Source: Pseudomonas sp. Choline-02u-1
Lineage (GTDB): Bacteria > Pseudomonadota > Gammaproteobacteria > Pseudomonadales > Pseudomonadaceae
Reading direction: 5' to 3'
NCBI RefSeq assembly: GCF_002836515.1
Contig: NZ_PJBC01000065.1
Location: 124,001-188,000, forward strand
Length of the DNA stretch: 64,000 nucleotides
This document shows positions 26,224 to 34,634 of the stretch, piece by piece. A program made the position numbers and the translations under genes. The notes beneath the pieces were generated by a model that was not told where the DNA came from, did no database searches, and saw only the letters and a list, made by a program, of their open reading frames with translations. Position 1 is the stretch's first letter, and every line of letters starts with the position of its first letter.

Positions 26224-26658
26224 TGCTGCAGAGCTCCTGAGAATACCGGACCGGGCGGCCAAAGCGCCCGCTGGCGGAGCTGCTACGCTCTAGCTGCGAT
26301 CCGCCGAATGCCGGCATCATCGGGCTTTTGTCGGCGCGCACGGCGTCTGACACCGACGCACTCATGTCCAGCAGCGTCGTTACGGTTTAGCCCCGCAAAT
26401 GCGCCGTTTTTATGCAGATCAGAAGGCCATCGAGGGCGGAAAAAAGCTGTAAGCGACGTCACCGACACTGGAAGCGACCATCCCTGTACTGGATACGACC
26501 CTCCCTGTAGGCGTCAGATTTTCACTGGTACATGATCGGGATGACTCGATTGCAAGGCGCTGCGGTAGAGCTGTCTTCAGAACGCCACCAACCGCAACCC
26601 ATAAGTGCGGTGGTCCACAGTCGGAACACTGCCAAAAAAAACACCAAGGAGTCCATCC
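26224..26658. promoter_or_regulatory. sdaB/cbcX divergent promoter region with candidate GbdR operator
   Basis: Tandem repeats CTGGAAGCGACCATCCCTGT (26468-26487) and CTGGATACGACCCTCCCTGT (26489-26508) follow each other at exactly 21 bp. On the minus strand they read as GTCG...CCAGT half-sites, like the repeat before caiX. The region is otherwise non-coding, so it should hold both promoters. Assignment to GbdR comes from the pathway. Confidence 0.5.
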
Positions 26659-27606
26659 ATGAAAGGTTCCCCGTCGTTGTTGTTGGCCGCCCTGCTGAGT
26701 CTGCCGTTACTGGCGCAAGCCGCAGAACCGGCCCAGTGCAGCCTCGTTAACTTCTCCGATGTCGGCTGGACCGACATCACCGCGACCACCGCCACCACCT
26801 CCGTTGTTCTCAACGCCCTCGGCTACAAGACCAAAACCACCATGATCTCCGTGCCCGTGACCTACAAGTCGCTGGCCGACGGCAAGAACATGGACGTGTT
26901 TCTCGGTAACTGGATGCCGACCATGGAGAACGACATCAAGCCGTATCGCGATGCCGGCACTGTCGACACCGTGCGCACCAACCTCAAGGGCGCCAAGTAC
27001 ACCCTCGCCGTGCCGCAAGCCCTGTACGACAAAGGTCTGCATGACTTCGCCGACATCGCCAAATTCAAGAAAGAGCTCGACGGCAAGATCTACGGCATCG
27101 AGCCGGGCAACGACGGCAACCGCCTGATCCAGAGCATGATCGACAAGGACGCTTTCGGTCTGAAGACGGCCGGTTTCAAAATGGTCGAATCATCGGAAGC
27201 CGGCATGCTCTCGCAAGTCGACCGGGCGCAGAAGCGCGACACCGCCGTGGTCTTCCTCGGCTGGGCACCGCACCCGATGAACAAGCGTTTCAAGATTCAA
27301 TACCTGACCGGCGGCGACGATTTCTTCGGCCCCGATTTCGGTGCGGCCACCGTGGCGACCAACACCCGCAAGGGTTACGCCGAAGAATGCAGCAACGTTG
27401 GTCAGCTGTTGAAAAACCTGGAATTCACCGTCGACATGGAAAGTGAACTGATGGGCAACATCCTCGACGACAAGATGAAGCCTGACGCGGCCGCCAAGGC
27501 CTGGCTGAAAAAGAATCCACAGGTGCTCGATACCTGGCTCGCTGGCGTGACCACCATTGACGGTAAACCAGGCCTGGAGGCCGTGAAAGCCAAGCTCGCG
27601 CCTTGA
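26659..27606 (+). CDS. cbcX: Choline/betaine ABC transporter substrate-binding protein CbcX
   Basis: The 315-residue periplasmic binding protein of the quaternary-amine family has a Sec signal peptide (MKGSPSLLLAALLSLPLLAQAA). The amine-binding motifs are FSDVGWTDITATTATTSVVLNALGY, MDVFLGNWMPTM, KIYGIEPGNDGN and VVFLGWAPHPMN, and it is clearly paralogous to CaiX. AAGGA at 26645-26649 supports the start. It is the first gene of cbcXWV. Confidence 0.93.
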   Translation: MKGSPSLLLAALLSLPLLAQAAEPAQCSLVNFSDVGWTDITATTATTSVVLNALGYKTKTTMISVPVTYKSLADGKNMDVFLGNWMPTMENDIKPYRDAGTVDTVRTNLKGAKYTLAVPQALYDKGLHDFADIAKFKKELDGKIYGIEPGNDGNRLIQSMIDKDAFGLKTAGFKMVESSEAGMLSQVDRAQKRDTAVVFLGWAPHPMNKRFKIQYLTGGDDFFGPDFGAATVATNTRKGYAEECSNVGQLLKNLEFTVDMESELMGNILDDKMKPDAAAKAWLKKNPQVLDTWLAGVTTIDGKPGLEAVKAKLAP

Positions 27607-27626
27607 TTTGAAAGGCACCGCTTATG

Positions 27627-27648
27627 CCGGGCAGGCGTGCCTGCCCGG
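27627..27648. other. Strong hairpin between cbcX and cbcW
   Basis: A perfect palindrome CCGGGCAGGC-GT-GCCTGCCCGG lies 20 bp after cbcX. Hairpins at this position in binding-protein operons commonly stabilise the 3' end of the binding-protein message, so that it outnumbers the permease message. Confidence 0.6.
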
Positions 27649-27683
27649 GCTGTTAATTTCCTTGCATGCGGACGTTCACTACC

Positions 27684-28529
27684 ATGCTGATTGATCAGAA
27701 AATACCTTTAGGCCAGTACATCGCGGGCTTCGTCGAATGGTTGACGCAACACGGCGCCAACACCTTCGACGCAATCGCCGTGACACTGGAAACGATGATC
27801 CACGGCGTGACGTTTGCGCTGACCTGGTTCAACCCACTGGTGCTGATTGGCCTGATTGCCATCATTGCCCATCTGATTCAACGCAAGTGGGGCCTGACCG
27901 CGTTCGTGGTCGCCTCGTTCCTGCTGATCCTCAACCTGGGGTACTGGCAGGAAACCATGGAAACTCTCGCCCAGGTGCTGTTCGCCACCCTGGTCTGCGT
28001 GTTGATCGGCGTGCCGCTGGGCATCGTCGCCGCGCACAAACCGATGTTCTACACCATGATGCGGCCGGTGCTCGATCTGATGCAGACCGTACCGACCTTC
28101 GTTTACCTCATTCCTACCCTGACCCTCTTCGGGCTGGGTGTGGTCCCGGGCCTGATCTCCACGGTGGTCTTCGCCATCGCGGCGCCGATCCGCCTGACCT
28201 ACCTGGGCATCCGCGATGTCCCGCAAGAACTGATGGACGCCGGCAAGGCCTTCGGCTGCTCGCGTCGCCAATTGCTCTCAAGGATCGAACTGCCGCACGC
28301 CATGCCAAGCATCGCGGCCGGCATCACCCAGTGCATCATGCTGTCGCTGTCGATGGTGGTGATCGCGGCACTGGTCGGCGCCGACGGACTCGGCAAACCG
28401 GTGGTCAACGCACTGAACACTGCTGATATTGCGCTGGGCTTCGAAGCAGGTCTGGCAATCGTACTGCTGGCGATCATGCTCGACCGTATCTGCAAACAAC
28501 CCGACGCCAAAGTAGGGGGTGACGCATGA
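27684..28529 (+). CDS. cbcW: Choline/betaine/carnitine ABC transporter permease CbcW
   Basis: The 281-residue inner-membrane permease of the ProW/OpuAB type has about seven membrane segments. The cytoplasmic coupling motif is visible as the EAA-like loop DVPQELMDAGKAFGCSRRQLL, preceded by QTVPTFVYLIPTLTLFGLG. ATG 27684 (MLIDQKIPLG) is preferred to 27666 because it matches the family start. The stop overlaps the cbcV start by 4 bp (ATGA), so the core transporter genes are coupled. Confidence 0.92.
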   Translation: MLIDQKIPLGQYIAGFVEWLTQHGANTFDAIAVTLETMIHGVTFALTWFNPLVLIGLIAIIAHLIQRKWGLTAFVVASFLLILNLGYWQETMETLAQVLFATLVCVLIGVPLGIVAAHKPMFYTMMRPVLDLMQTVPTFVYLIPTLTLFGLGVVPGLISTVVFAIAAPIRLTYLGIRDVPQELMDAGKAFGCSRRQLLSRIELPHAMPSIAAGITQCIMLSLSMVVIAALVGADGLGKPVVNALNTADIALGFEAGLAIVLLAIMLDRICKQPDAKVGGDA

Positions 28530-29704
28530 GCATAATTCGCTTCGAAGACGTCGACGTAATCTTCTCCAAGGACCCGCGCGAGGCACTCAAGCTGCTCGAT
28601 CAGGGCATGACCCGCAACGAGATCCTGAAGAAGACCGGCCAGATCGTCGGCGTGGAGAAAGCCACGCTGGACATCAACAAAGGCGAGATCTGCGTGCTGA
28701 TGGGCCTGTCCGGCTCGGGCAAGTCGAGCCTGCTGCGCTGCATCAACGGCCTCAATACCGTGAGCCGCGGCAAGCTGTTCGTCGAACATGAAAACCGCCA
28801 GATCGACATCGCGTCCTGCACGCCCGCCGAGCTGAAGATGATGCGCACCAAACGCATCGCCATGGTGTTTCAGAAGTTCGCCCTGATGCCCTGGCTGACG
28901 GTGCGCGAGAACATCAGTTTCGGTCTGGAAATGCAGGGCCGGCCGGAGAAGGAACGCAAGAAGCTGGTCGACGAGAAACTCGAGCTGGTCGGCCTGACCC
29001 AGTGGCGCAACAAGAAGCCCGACGAACTCTCCGGCGGCATGCAGCAGCGCGTTGGCCTCGCCCGAGCGCTGGCCATGGACGCCGACATTCTGCTGATGGA
29101 CGAACCGTTCTCGGCGCTTGACCCGCTGATCCGCCAGGGCCTGCAGGACGAATTGCTGGAACTGCAACGCAAGCTGAGCAAGACCATCGTGTTTGTGAGC
29201 CACGACCTCGATGAAGCGCTCAAATTGGGCAGCCGCATCGCGATCATGAAGGACGGCCGAATCATTCAGTACAGCGTGCCGGAAGAAATCGTCCTCAACC
29301 CGGCGGACGACTATGTGCGCACCTTCGTCGCCCACACCAATCCGCTCAACGTGCTTTGCGGCCGCAGCCTGATGCGCACGCTGGACAAGTGTAAACGCAT
29401 CAACGGTTCGGTGTGCCTCGACCCGGGCGGCGACTCGTGGCTGGACCTGGCCGAAGGCAACACCATCAAAGGCGCACGTCAGAACGGCTCAGTGCTGAAC
29501 CTGCAGAACTGGGCACCGGGGCAAGCGGTGGAAGGCCTGGAGCGCAAGCCGACGCTGGTGGACTCGAACATCGGCATGCGCGACGCACTGCAGATTCGTT
29601 ATCAGACCGGCAACAAGCTGGTGCTGCACGATGACAATCATGTGGTGGGGATTCTGGGCGACAGCGAGTTGTATCACGCGTTGTTGGGCAAGAATCTGGG
29701 GTAA
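28526..29704 (+). CDS. cbcV: Choline/betaine/carnitine ABC transporter ATP-binding protein CbcV
   Basis: The 392-residue ATPase of the ProV type shows Walker A GLSGSGKSS, Q-loop FQKFALMPWLTV, signature LSGGMQQRVGLARAL, Walker B ILLMDEPFSALDP and switch SHDLDEAL. The last ~100 residues form a degenerate CBS-like regulatory region ending ILGDSELYHALLGKNLG. This subunit probably energises uptake for both CbcX and CaiX. An intrinsic terminator follows the stop. Confidence 0.94.
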   Translation: MSIIRFEDVDVIFSKDPREALKLLDQGMTRNEILKKTGQIVGVEKATLDINKGEICVLMGLSGSGKSSLLRCINGLNTVSRGKLFVEHENRQIDIASCTPAELKMMRTKRIAMVFQKFALMPWLTVRENISFGLEMQGRPEKERKKLVDEKLELVGLTQWRNKKPDELSGGMQQRVGLARALAMDADILLMDEPFSALDPLIRQGLQDELLELQRKLSKTIVFVSHDLDEALKLGSRIAIMKDGRIIQYSVPEEIVLNPADDYVRTFVAHTNPLNVLCGRSLMRTLDKCKRINGSVCLDPGGDSWLDLAEGNTIKGARQNGSVLNLQNWAPGQAVEGLERKPTLVDSNIGMRDALQIRYQTGNKLVLHDDNHVVGILGDSELYHALLGKNLG

Positions 29705-29717
29705 ACCCGCAGACACG

Positions 29718-29747
29718 AAAACGCCGCGAGAGGATCGCGGCGTTTTT
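29718..29747 (+). terminator. Intrinsic terminator of cbcXWV
   Basis: AAAACGCCGCGA / TCGCGGCGTTTTT stem with a short GAGGA-type loop begins 14 bp after the cbcV stop and ends in a T-run. Confidence 0.9.
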
Positions 29748-29753
29748 GTTTGA

Positions 29754-29833
29754 AGATCAAAAGATCGCAGCCTTCGGCAGCTCCTACAGGATAATGCGAT
29801 CCATGAAGGAGCTGCCGAAGGCTGCGATCTTTT
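29754..29833. repeat. REPIN, family B
   Basis: An inverted pair (AAGATCGCAGCCTTCGGC ... GCCGAAGGCTGCGATCTT) lies between cbcV and the convergent betT. Confidence 0.92.
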
Positions 29834-29877
29834 AAAGGAACAATGCGGTGTCTCCGGAGAAACACCGCGCTCGGTGT

Positions 29878-31875
29878 TTAGCTATAAACCCGACCCAGCA
29901 ACTGCCGATGGCTCTCGAACTGATCCAGCACATCCCGGGTAATCTGCTCCGGCGTAAAGCCCATCAAGTCGTAATCCTGACTGCCGTTGTGCAGATACAC
30001 CTCAGCCCGGTAATAACGCTGCCGCGCTTCATCGGACTGCGCCGATTCGGTCGGGGTCGCCAGATAACCGTCCAGGCTGACTTCGTAAACGAAAGGGTTG
30101 CCCTCTCCCATCTCGACCCGCACGCCCATGCAACGTTTGGCCTTGCCCAGCAGCGTCTGCACTTCAATGCCCTGATTGCGCAATTGCGCGGCGGCGTCTT
30201 CCAGCGCCGGGGTGACGTGCTTGTCCATGAAACGCTGAACCACCGATTGGCTCGGTTGCAGATCCAGTTGCGTCAAGCGCTCGCTGAAACCGCGACGTCC
30301 GCGCTCGGCCAGTTGCGCCTGCTCCTGCTCGATCTGCACGTCCTGACGCATCGCCTTGTGCAGGCCGAACATGAAGCAGATCAGCACCACCGAGAACGGC
30401 AGGCCGGCCAGCACCACCATGGTCTGCATGGCTTCGAAGTTGCCGGCGAACAGCAGGCCGATGGTCACCAGCGTGATCACTACCGACCAGAAAATCCGCA
30501 GCCAGTGCGGCGCATCTTCATCGACGTTACCGCCCTTGCACGAAAGATTCGCCATCATCACCGCGCCGGAGTCGGCCGGGGTCAGGAACAGCACGAAGCC
30601 AACGAAGATCGACACACCGATGACGACTTTCGACGCAGGGTAGTGCTCAAGCAATTGATAAATCGCCATCGACGGCTGTTCCAGTGCCGTCTTGCCCAGC
30701 TCCACCGCGCCGTGGTTCATCACCAGATCCAGCGCCGAGTTGCCGAAGATCGACAGCCACGCCAAAGTGAAGCCCAGCGGAATCAACAGCACGCCGGCAA
30801 CCAGTTCACGCACGGTGCGACCACGGGAAATCCGCGCGATGAACATGCCCACGAATGGCGCCCAGGAAATCCACCACGCCCAGTAGAACAGCGTCCACAG
30901 GCCCAGCCAGCGATCGGACTTGGCGTTGTCGCCTTCATAGACGTACAGGTCGAACGTCTTCAGCACCACGCCGTTCAGGTAATCACCGATGTTCTGCACA
31001 AAACCATTGAGCAAGTGCAGCGTCGGGCCGAACAGCAGGACGAAGATCAGCAAGCCGCTGAACAGCACGATGTTCAGGTTGGACAGACGCCGGATGCCGT
31101 TTTCCACGCCGGACACAGCAGCGATGGTCGCCACGGTGCTCATGACGATAATCACGATCAGCAGGTTGGTGTTGCTGTGCTCCATGCCGAACAGGTTTTC
31201 CAGCCCCGACGATACTTGCAGCGAACCGATGCCCAGGTTGGTCACCAGCCCCAGCAGCGTCACGAACATGCCGAAGCCGTCAACCGCATGCCCGGCCGCG
31301 CCTTTGACCCAACGCTCGCCGACCAGCGGATACAGCGCCGAACGCAACGCCAACGGCTGGTTATGCCGATAAGCAAAGTAAGCAACGGCCAGACCGACCA
31401 GTGCGTAGATTGCCCAGCCATGCAGGCCCCAATGCAGGAACGTCAGCTGCACCGCCTGACGCGCCGCCAGATTGCTGGCCGACGTGCCTTCCGGCGGATT
31501 GAAGTAGTGATCCAGCGGCTCGGACGCGCCGAAGTACAACAGCGAAATGCCGATGCCAGACGAGAACAGCATCCCCGCCCAGGCGCCGTAACTGAAATCC
31601 GGGGTGTCGTCCTTGCTGCCCAGTTTGAGTTTGCCGTACGAGGAAAACGCCAGACCGACCACGAACACCAGGTACGCGGCGATCACTACCATGTAGTACC
31701 AGCCGAAGCTGCGCGACAACCAGGCCTGAGCCATCCCCAACACTCTGCCGGCCTCTTGCGGGGCGATGATCAGAATGGCGGTCAACAACAGAATCAACGC
31801 GGTCGAGGTGTAGAACACCCAACCGTTGACCGTCACCTTCTCGGGCGGGGTCTTTATTAGCGAGGCAGAACTCAT
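29878..31875 (-). CDS. betT: BCCT family choline transporter BetT
   Basis: The 665-residue proton- or sodium-driven secondary transporter has about 12 membrane segments. The BCCT signature region is seen around FYWAWWISWAPFVGMFIARISRGRTVREL (Trp-rich segment 8 and adjacent loop). A ~150-residue hydrophilic C-terminal extension is typical of osmotically regulated BetT proteins. The start at 31875 (MSSASLIKTPPEK) is favoured; an upstream in-frame codon at 31911 has no better ribosome site. It is divergent from betIBA across a 427-bp region with the BetI operator. Confidence 0.93.
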   Translation of the reverse strand: MSSASLIKTPPEKVTVNGWVFYTSTALILLLTAILIIAPQEAGRVLGMAQAWLSRSFGWYYMVVIAAYLVFVVGLAFSSYGKLKLGSKDDTPDFSYGAWAGMLFSSGIGISLLYFGASEPLDHYFNPPEGTSASNLAARQAVQLTFLHWGLHGWAIYALVGLAVAYFAYRHNQPLALRSALYPLVGERWVKGAAGHAVDGFGMFVTLLGLVTNLGIGSLQVSSGLENLFGMEHSNTNLLIVIIVMSTVATIAAVSGVENGIRRLSNLNIVLFSGLLIFVLLFGPTLHLLNGFVQNIGDYLNGVVLKTFDLYVYEGDNAKSDRWLGLWTLFYWAWWISWAPFVGMFIARISRGRTVRELVAGVLLIPLGFTLAWLSIFGNSALDLVMNHGAVELGKTALEQPSMAIYQLLEHYPASKVVIGVSIFVGFVLFLTPADSGAVMMANLSCKGGNVDEDAPHWLRIFWSVVITLVTIGLLFAGNFEAMQTMVVLAGLPFSVVLICFMFGLHKAMRQDVQIEQEQAQLAERGRRGFSERLTQLDLQPSQSVVQRFMDKHVTPALEDAAAQLRNQGIEVQTLLGKAKRCMGVRVEMGEGNPFVYEVSLDGYLATPTESAQSDEARQRYYRAEVYLHNGSQDYDLMGFTPEQITRDVLDQFESHRQLLGRVYS

Positions 31876-32302
31876 GGCACAAATGCTCCAGGCAGTGCGA
31901 GAGAAGAACACAAGGCATCACGGAACCCGACCAATCGGTTAGTTGGCAGCCGACCGGCGGGTGATATAAAGACACTCCGAAAAAAGCCCGAACCTGCCGA
32001 AATGGCGCGCTGATCGCTTTCGTGGCCCCGGTGTGCGGACGTTCATCCGAAACCTGGTCCCGAGCGTCTTGCCCTTTCAACACGTCCATCGAATCGCGAA
32101 CCGCGCCATGCCCCGCGCAGGTTTCGAGCCGTTTCAGGTGTCGGTTTTTATCGTCATTACACGTAGGAAAAAGCTGTAGGCAGCGACGAATTGTCGCAGA
32201 TCTTATTCTTTGTTGATTGAACGTTCAATCAAAACAAAATAGACTGGCCCTCAATCCGATCGGCGTCATTCGCCCCTCGGAAGGCCTAAGGAGATGTGCA
32301 AG
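31876..32302. promoter_or_regulatory. betT/betI divergent control region
   Basis: A 427-bp non-coding interval separates betT from betI. It holds the 20-bp BetI-type palindrome at 32213-32232 and a shorter ACCGA-CCAA-TCGGT inverted repeat near 31926. No open frame here has coding character. Confidence 0.6.
32213..32232. promoter_or_regulatory. BetI operator
   Basis: TTGATTGAAC / GTTCAATCAA is a perfect 20-bp palindrome 70 bp before betI. TTGATTGAACGTTCAATCAA matches the type of site known for BetI/TetR repressors released by choline. It is expected to control betIBA and perhaps betT. Confidence 0.8.
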
Positions 32303-32896
32303 ATGCCCAAGGTCGGTATGCAACCCATCCGCCGTCAACAACTGATCGAAGCCACGTTGCAAGCGGTCGATCAGGTCGGAATGGGGGACGCCAGCATTGC
32401 GCTGATCGCCCGTTTGGCCGGTGTCTCGAATGGCATCATCAGTCATTACTTTCAGGACAAGAACGGCCTGATCGCCGCCACGATGCGGTACCTGATGAGC
32501 GTCCTCAGCGAGAACGTCACCGCGCGCCGTCAGGCGCTGGCAGATGACAGCCCACGGGCGCATCTGCAGGTGATCATCGAAGGCAACTTCGACGCCAGCC
32601 AGGTCAATGGCCCGGCAATGAAAACCTGGCTGGCCTTCTGGGCCACCAGCATGCACCAGCCGTCTTTGCACAGGTTGCAGCGGATCAACGATCACCGTCT
32701 GTATTCCAACCTGTGCTGCGAGTTCCGTCGGGTGTTGCCGCTCGAAGAAGCGCGCAATGCCGCGCGAGGTCTGGCAGCGTTGATTGACGGCTTGTGGTTG
32801 CGCGGCGCGCTGTCGGGAGACGCTTTCGACACGGCGCAGGCGCAACAGATCGCTTACGAATACATGGATTTCCAATTGGCCAAGAAGGTGAGCTAG
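32303..32896 (+). CDS. betI: Choline-responsive TetR family repressor BetI
   Basis: The 197-residue repressor has an N-terminal TetR helix-turn-helix (RRQQLIEATLQAVDQVGMGDASIALIARLAGVSNGIISHYF) and a C-terminal ligand domain (RGLAALIDGLWLRGALSG). It is released by choline. ATG 32303 is used rather than 32294 because AAGGAG at 32288-32293 is nine bases away from it and abuts the other. It heads the betIBA genes. Confidence 0.95.
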   Translation: MPKVGMQPIRRQQLIEATLQAVDQVGMGDASIALIARLAGVSNGIISHYFQDKNGLIAATMRYLMSVLSENVTARRQALADDSPRAHLQVIIEGNFDASQVNGPAMKTWLAFWATSMHQPSLHRLQRINDHRLYSNLCCEFRRVLPLEEARNAARGLAALIDGLWLRGALSGDAFDTAQAQQIAYEYMDFQLAKKVS

Positions 32897-32984
32897 AGCA
32901 CACAGAAAATGCTCGGCCCCTGAACTCCACCGCAGCGTGATCGCGGTGGTCAACGCCAACCACCAATGCACTTGCGAGGACACT

Positions 32985-34457
32985 ATGGCCCGTTTCGAAC
33001 TGCAAAAACTCTACATCGATGGCGCGTACACCGACGCCGGCAGCGACGCCACCTTCGAAGCCATCAACCCGGCGAACGGTGAAGTCCTCGCACTGGTGCA
33101 ACGTGCGACCAAAGACGACGTCGAGCGCGCCGTGGTCAGCGCCGAAAAGGGCCAGAAAATCTGGGCCGCGATGACGGCCATGGAGCGTTCGCGCATCCTG
33201 CGCCGCGCCGTCGACATCCTGCGCGAGCGCAACGATGAGCTGGCCGCGCTGGAAACCCTGGACACCGGCAAATCCTTCTCCGAAACCAAGTACGTCGACA
33301 TCGTCACCGGCGCTGACGTGCTGGAATACTACGCAGGCCTGGTGCCCGCCATCGAAGGCGAGCAGATCCCGCTGCGTGACACCTCGTTCGTTTACACCCG
33401 TCGCGAACCGCTGGGCGTAGTCGCCGGTATCGGCGCGTGGAACTACCCGATCCAGATCGCTTTGTGGAAATCCGCTCCAGCCCTGGCGGCCGGCAACGCG
33501 ATGATCTTCAAGCCAAGCGAAGTCACTTCGCTGACTACCTTGAAACTGGCCGAGATCTACACCGAAGCCGGCGTGCCAAACGGCGTGTTCAACGTACTGA
33601 CCGGCAGCGGCCGTGAAGTCGGCACCTGGCTGACCGAGCACCCGCGCATCGAGAAAATCTCCTTCACCGGTGGCACCGACACAGGCAAGAAAGTCATGGC
33701 CAGCGCTTCGGCTTCGTCGCTCAAGGACGTGACCATGGAACTGGGCGGCAAGTCGCCGCTGATCATCTGCGACGACGCCGACCTGGATCGCGCCGCCGAC
33801 ACCGCGATGATGGCCAACTTCTACAGCTCCGGTCAGGTCTGCACCAACGGCACCCGCGTATTCGTACCCGCGCACCTGAAAGCCGCGTTCGAAGCCAAGA
33901 TCGTTGAGCGCGTTGCGCGTATTCGCGTCGGCAACCCGGAAGACGAAAACACCAACTTCGGCCCGCTGGTCAGCTTCGCCCACATGGAAAGCGTGCTGGC
34001 TTACATCGAAAAAGGTAAGGAACAAGGCGCACGCGTCCTGTGCGGCGGCGGTCGTCTGACCGACGGCGAATTCGCCAAAGGCGCGTTCGTGGCACCGACC
34101 GTGTTCACCGATTGCACCGACGACATGACCATTGTCCGTGAAGAAATCTTCGGCCCGGTCATGGCGATCCTCTCCTACGAAACCGAAGAAGAAGTGATCC
34201 GCCGCGCCAACGACACCGACTTCGGCCTCGCCGCCGGTATCGTCACCCGCGACCTGAACCGCGCGCACCGCGTAATTCATCAGCTGGAAGCCGGCATCTG
34301 CTGGATCAACGCCTGGGGCGAGTCCGACGCGAAGATGCCAGTTGGCGGTTACAAGCAGTCGGGCGTGGGCCGTGAGAACGGGATCAGCTCGCTGAACAAC
34401 TTCACCCGCATCAAATCGGTACAGGTCGAGCTGGGCGATTACGTCTCGGTGTTCTAA
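32985..34457 (+). CDS. betB: Betaine aldehyde dehydrogenase BetB
   Basis: The 490-residue NAD(P)-dependent dehydrogenase oxidises betaine aldehyde to glycine betaine. Motifs of the ALDH superfamily are intact: IGAWNYPIQIALWKSAPALAAGN, FTGGTDTGKKV, catalytic Glu in MELGGKSPL and catalytic Cys in SGQVCTNGTRVFV. It has full family length. GCGAGGA upstream of ATG 32985 acts as ribosome site. It lies between betI and betA in the standard order. Confidence 0.97.
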   Translation: MARFELQKLYIDGAYTDAGSDATFEAINPANGEVLALVQRATKDDVERAVVSAEKGQKIWAAMTAMERSRILRRAVDILRERNDELAALETLDTGKSFSETKYVDIVTGADVLEYYAGLVPAIEGEQIPLRDTSFVYTRREPLGVVAGIGAWNYPIQIALWKSAPALAAGNAMIFKPSEVTSLTTLKLAEIYTEAGVPNGVFNVLTGSGREVGTWLTEHPRIEKISFTGGTDTGKKVMASASASSLKDVTMELGGKSPLIICDDADLDRAADTAMMANFYSSGQVCTNGTRVFVPAHLKAAFEAKIVERVARIRVGNPEDENTNFGPLVSFAHMESVLAYIEKGKEQGARVLCGGGRLTDGEFAKGAFVAPTVFTDCTDDMTIVREEIFGPVMAILSYETEEEVIRRANDTDFGLAAGIVTRDLNRAHRVIHQLEAGICWINAWGESDAKMPVGGYKQSGVGRENGISSLNNFTRIKSVQVELGDYVSVF

Positions 34458-34486
34458 CCCGAGATTTGCGTTGCCCGCGAAGGCCT

Positions 34487-34577
34487 CTTCGCTGGCAAGC
34501 CAGCTCCCACAGGTTCGGGGTAGTCCATCAATCTGTGGCAGCCCCCAATCCTTGTGGGAGCTGGCTTGCCAGCGATT
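34487..34577. repeat. REPIN, family C, between betB and betA
   Basis: An outward-facing pair of CTTCGCTGGCAAGCCAGCTC and GAGCTGGCTTGCCAGCGA is the only complete family C element in the window. It separates betB from betA. Confidence 0.9.
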
Positions 34578-34634
34578 CGAGTGCGCAGCACTCGCCGAGG
34601 TCAGACCTGACCACTATCAAAGAGGGTGCATTCA

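Noticed and set aside
29848..31860. Long open frame antisense to betT
   Set aside because: It is rich in His, Gln and Arg and is the complement of a clear BCCT transporter.
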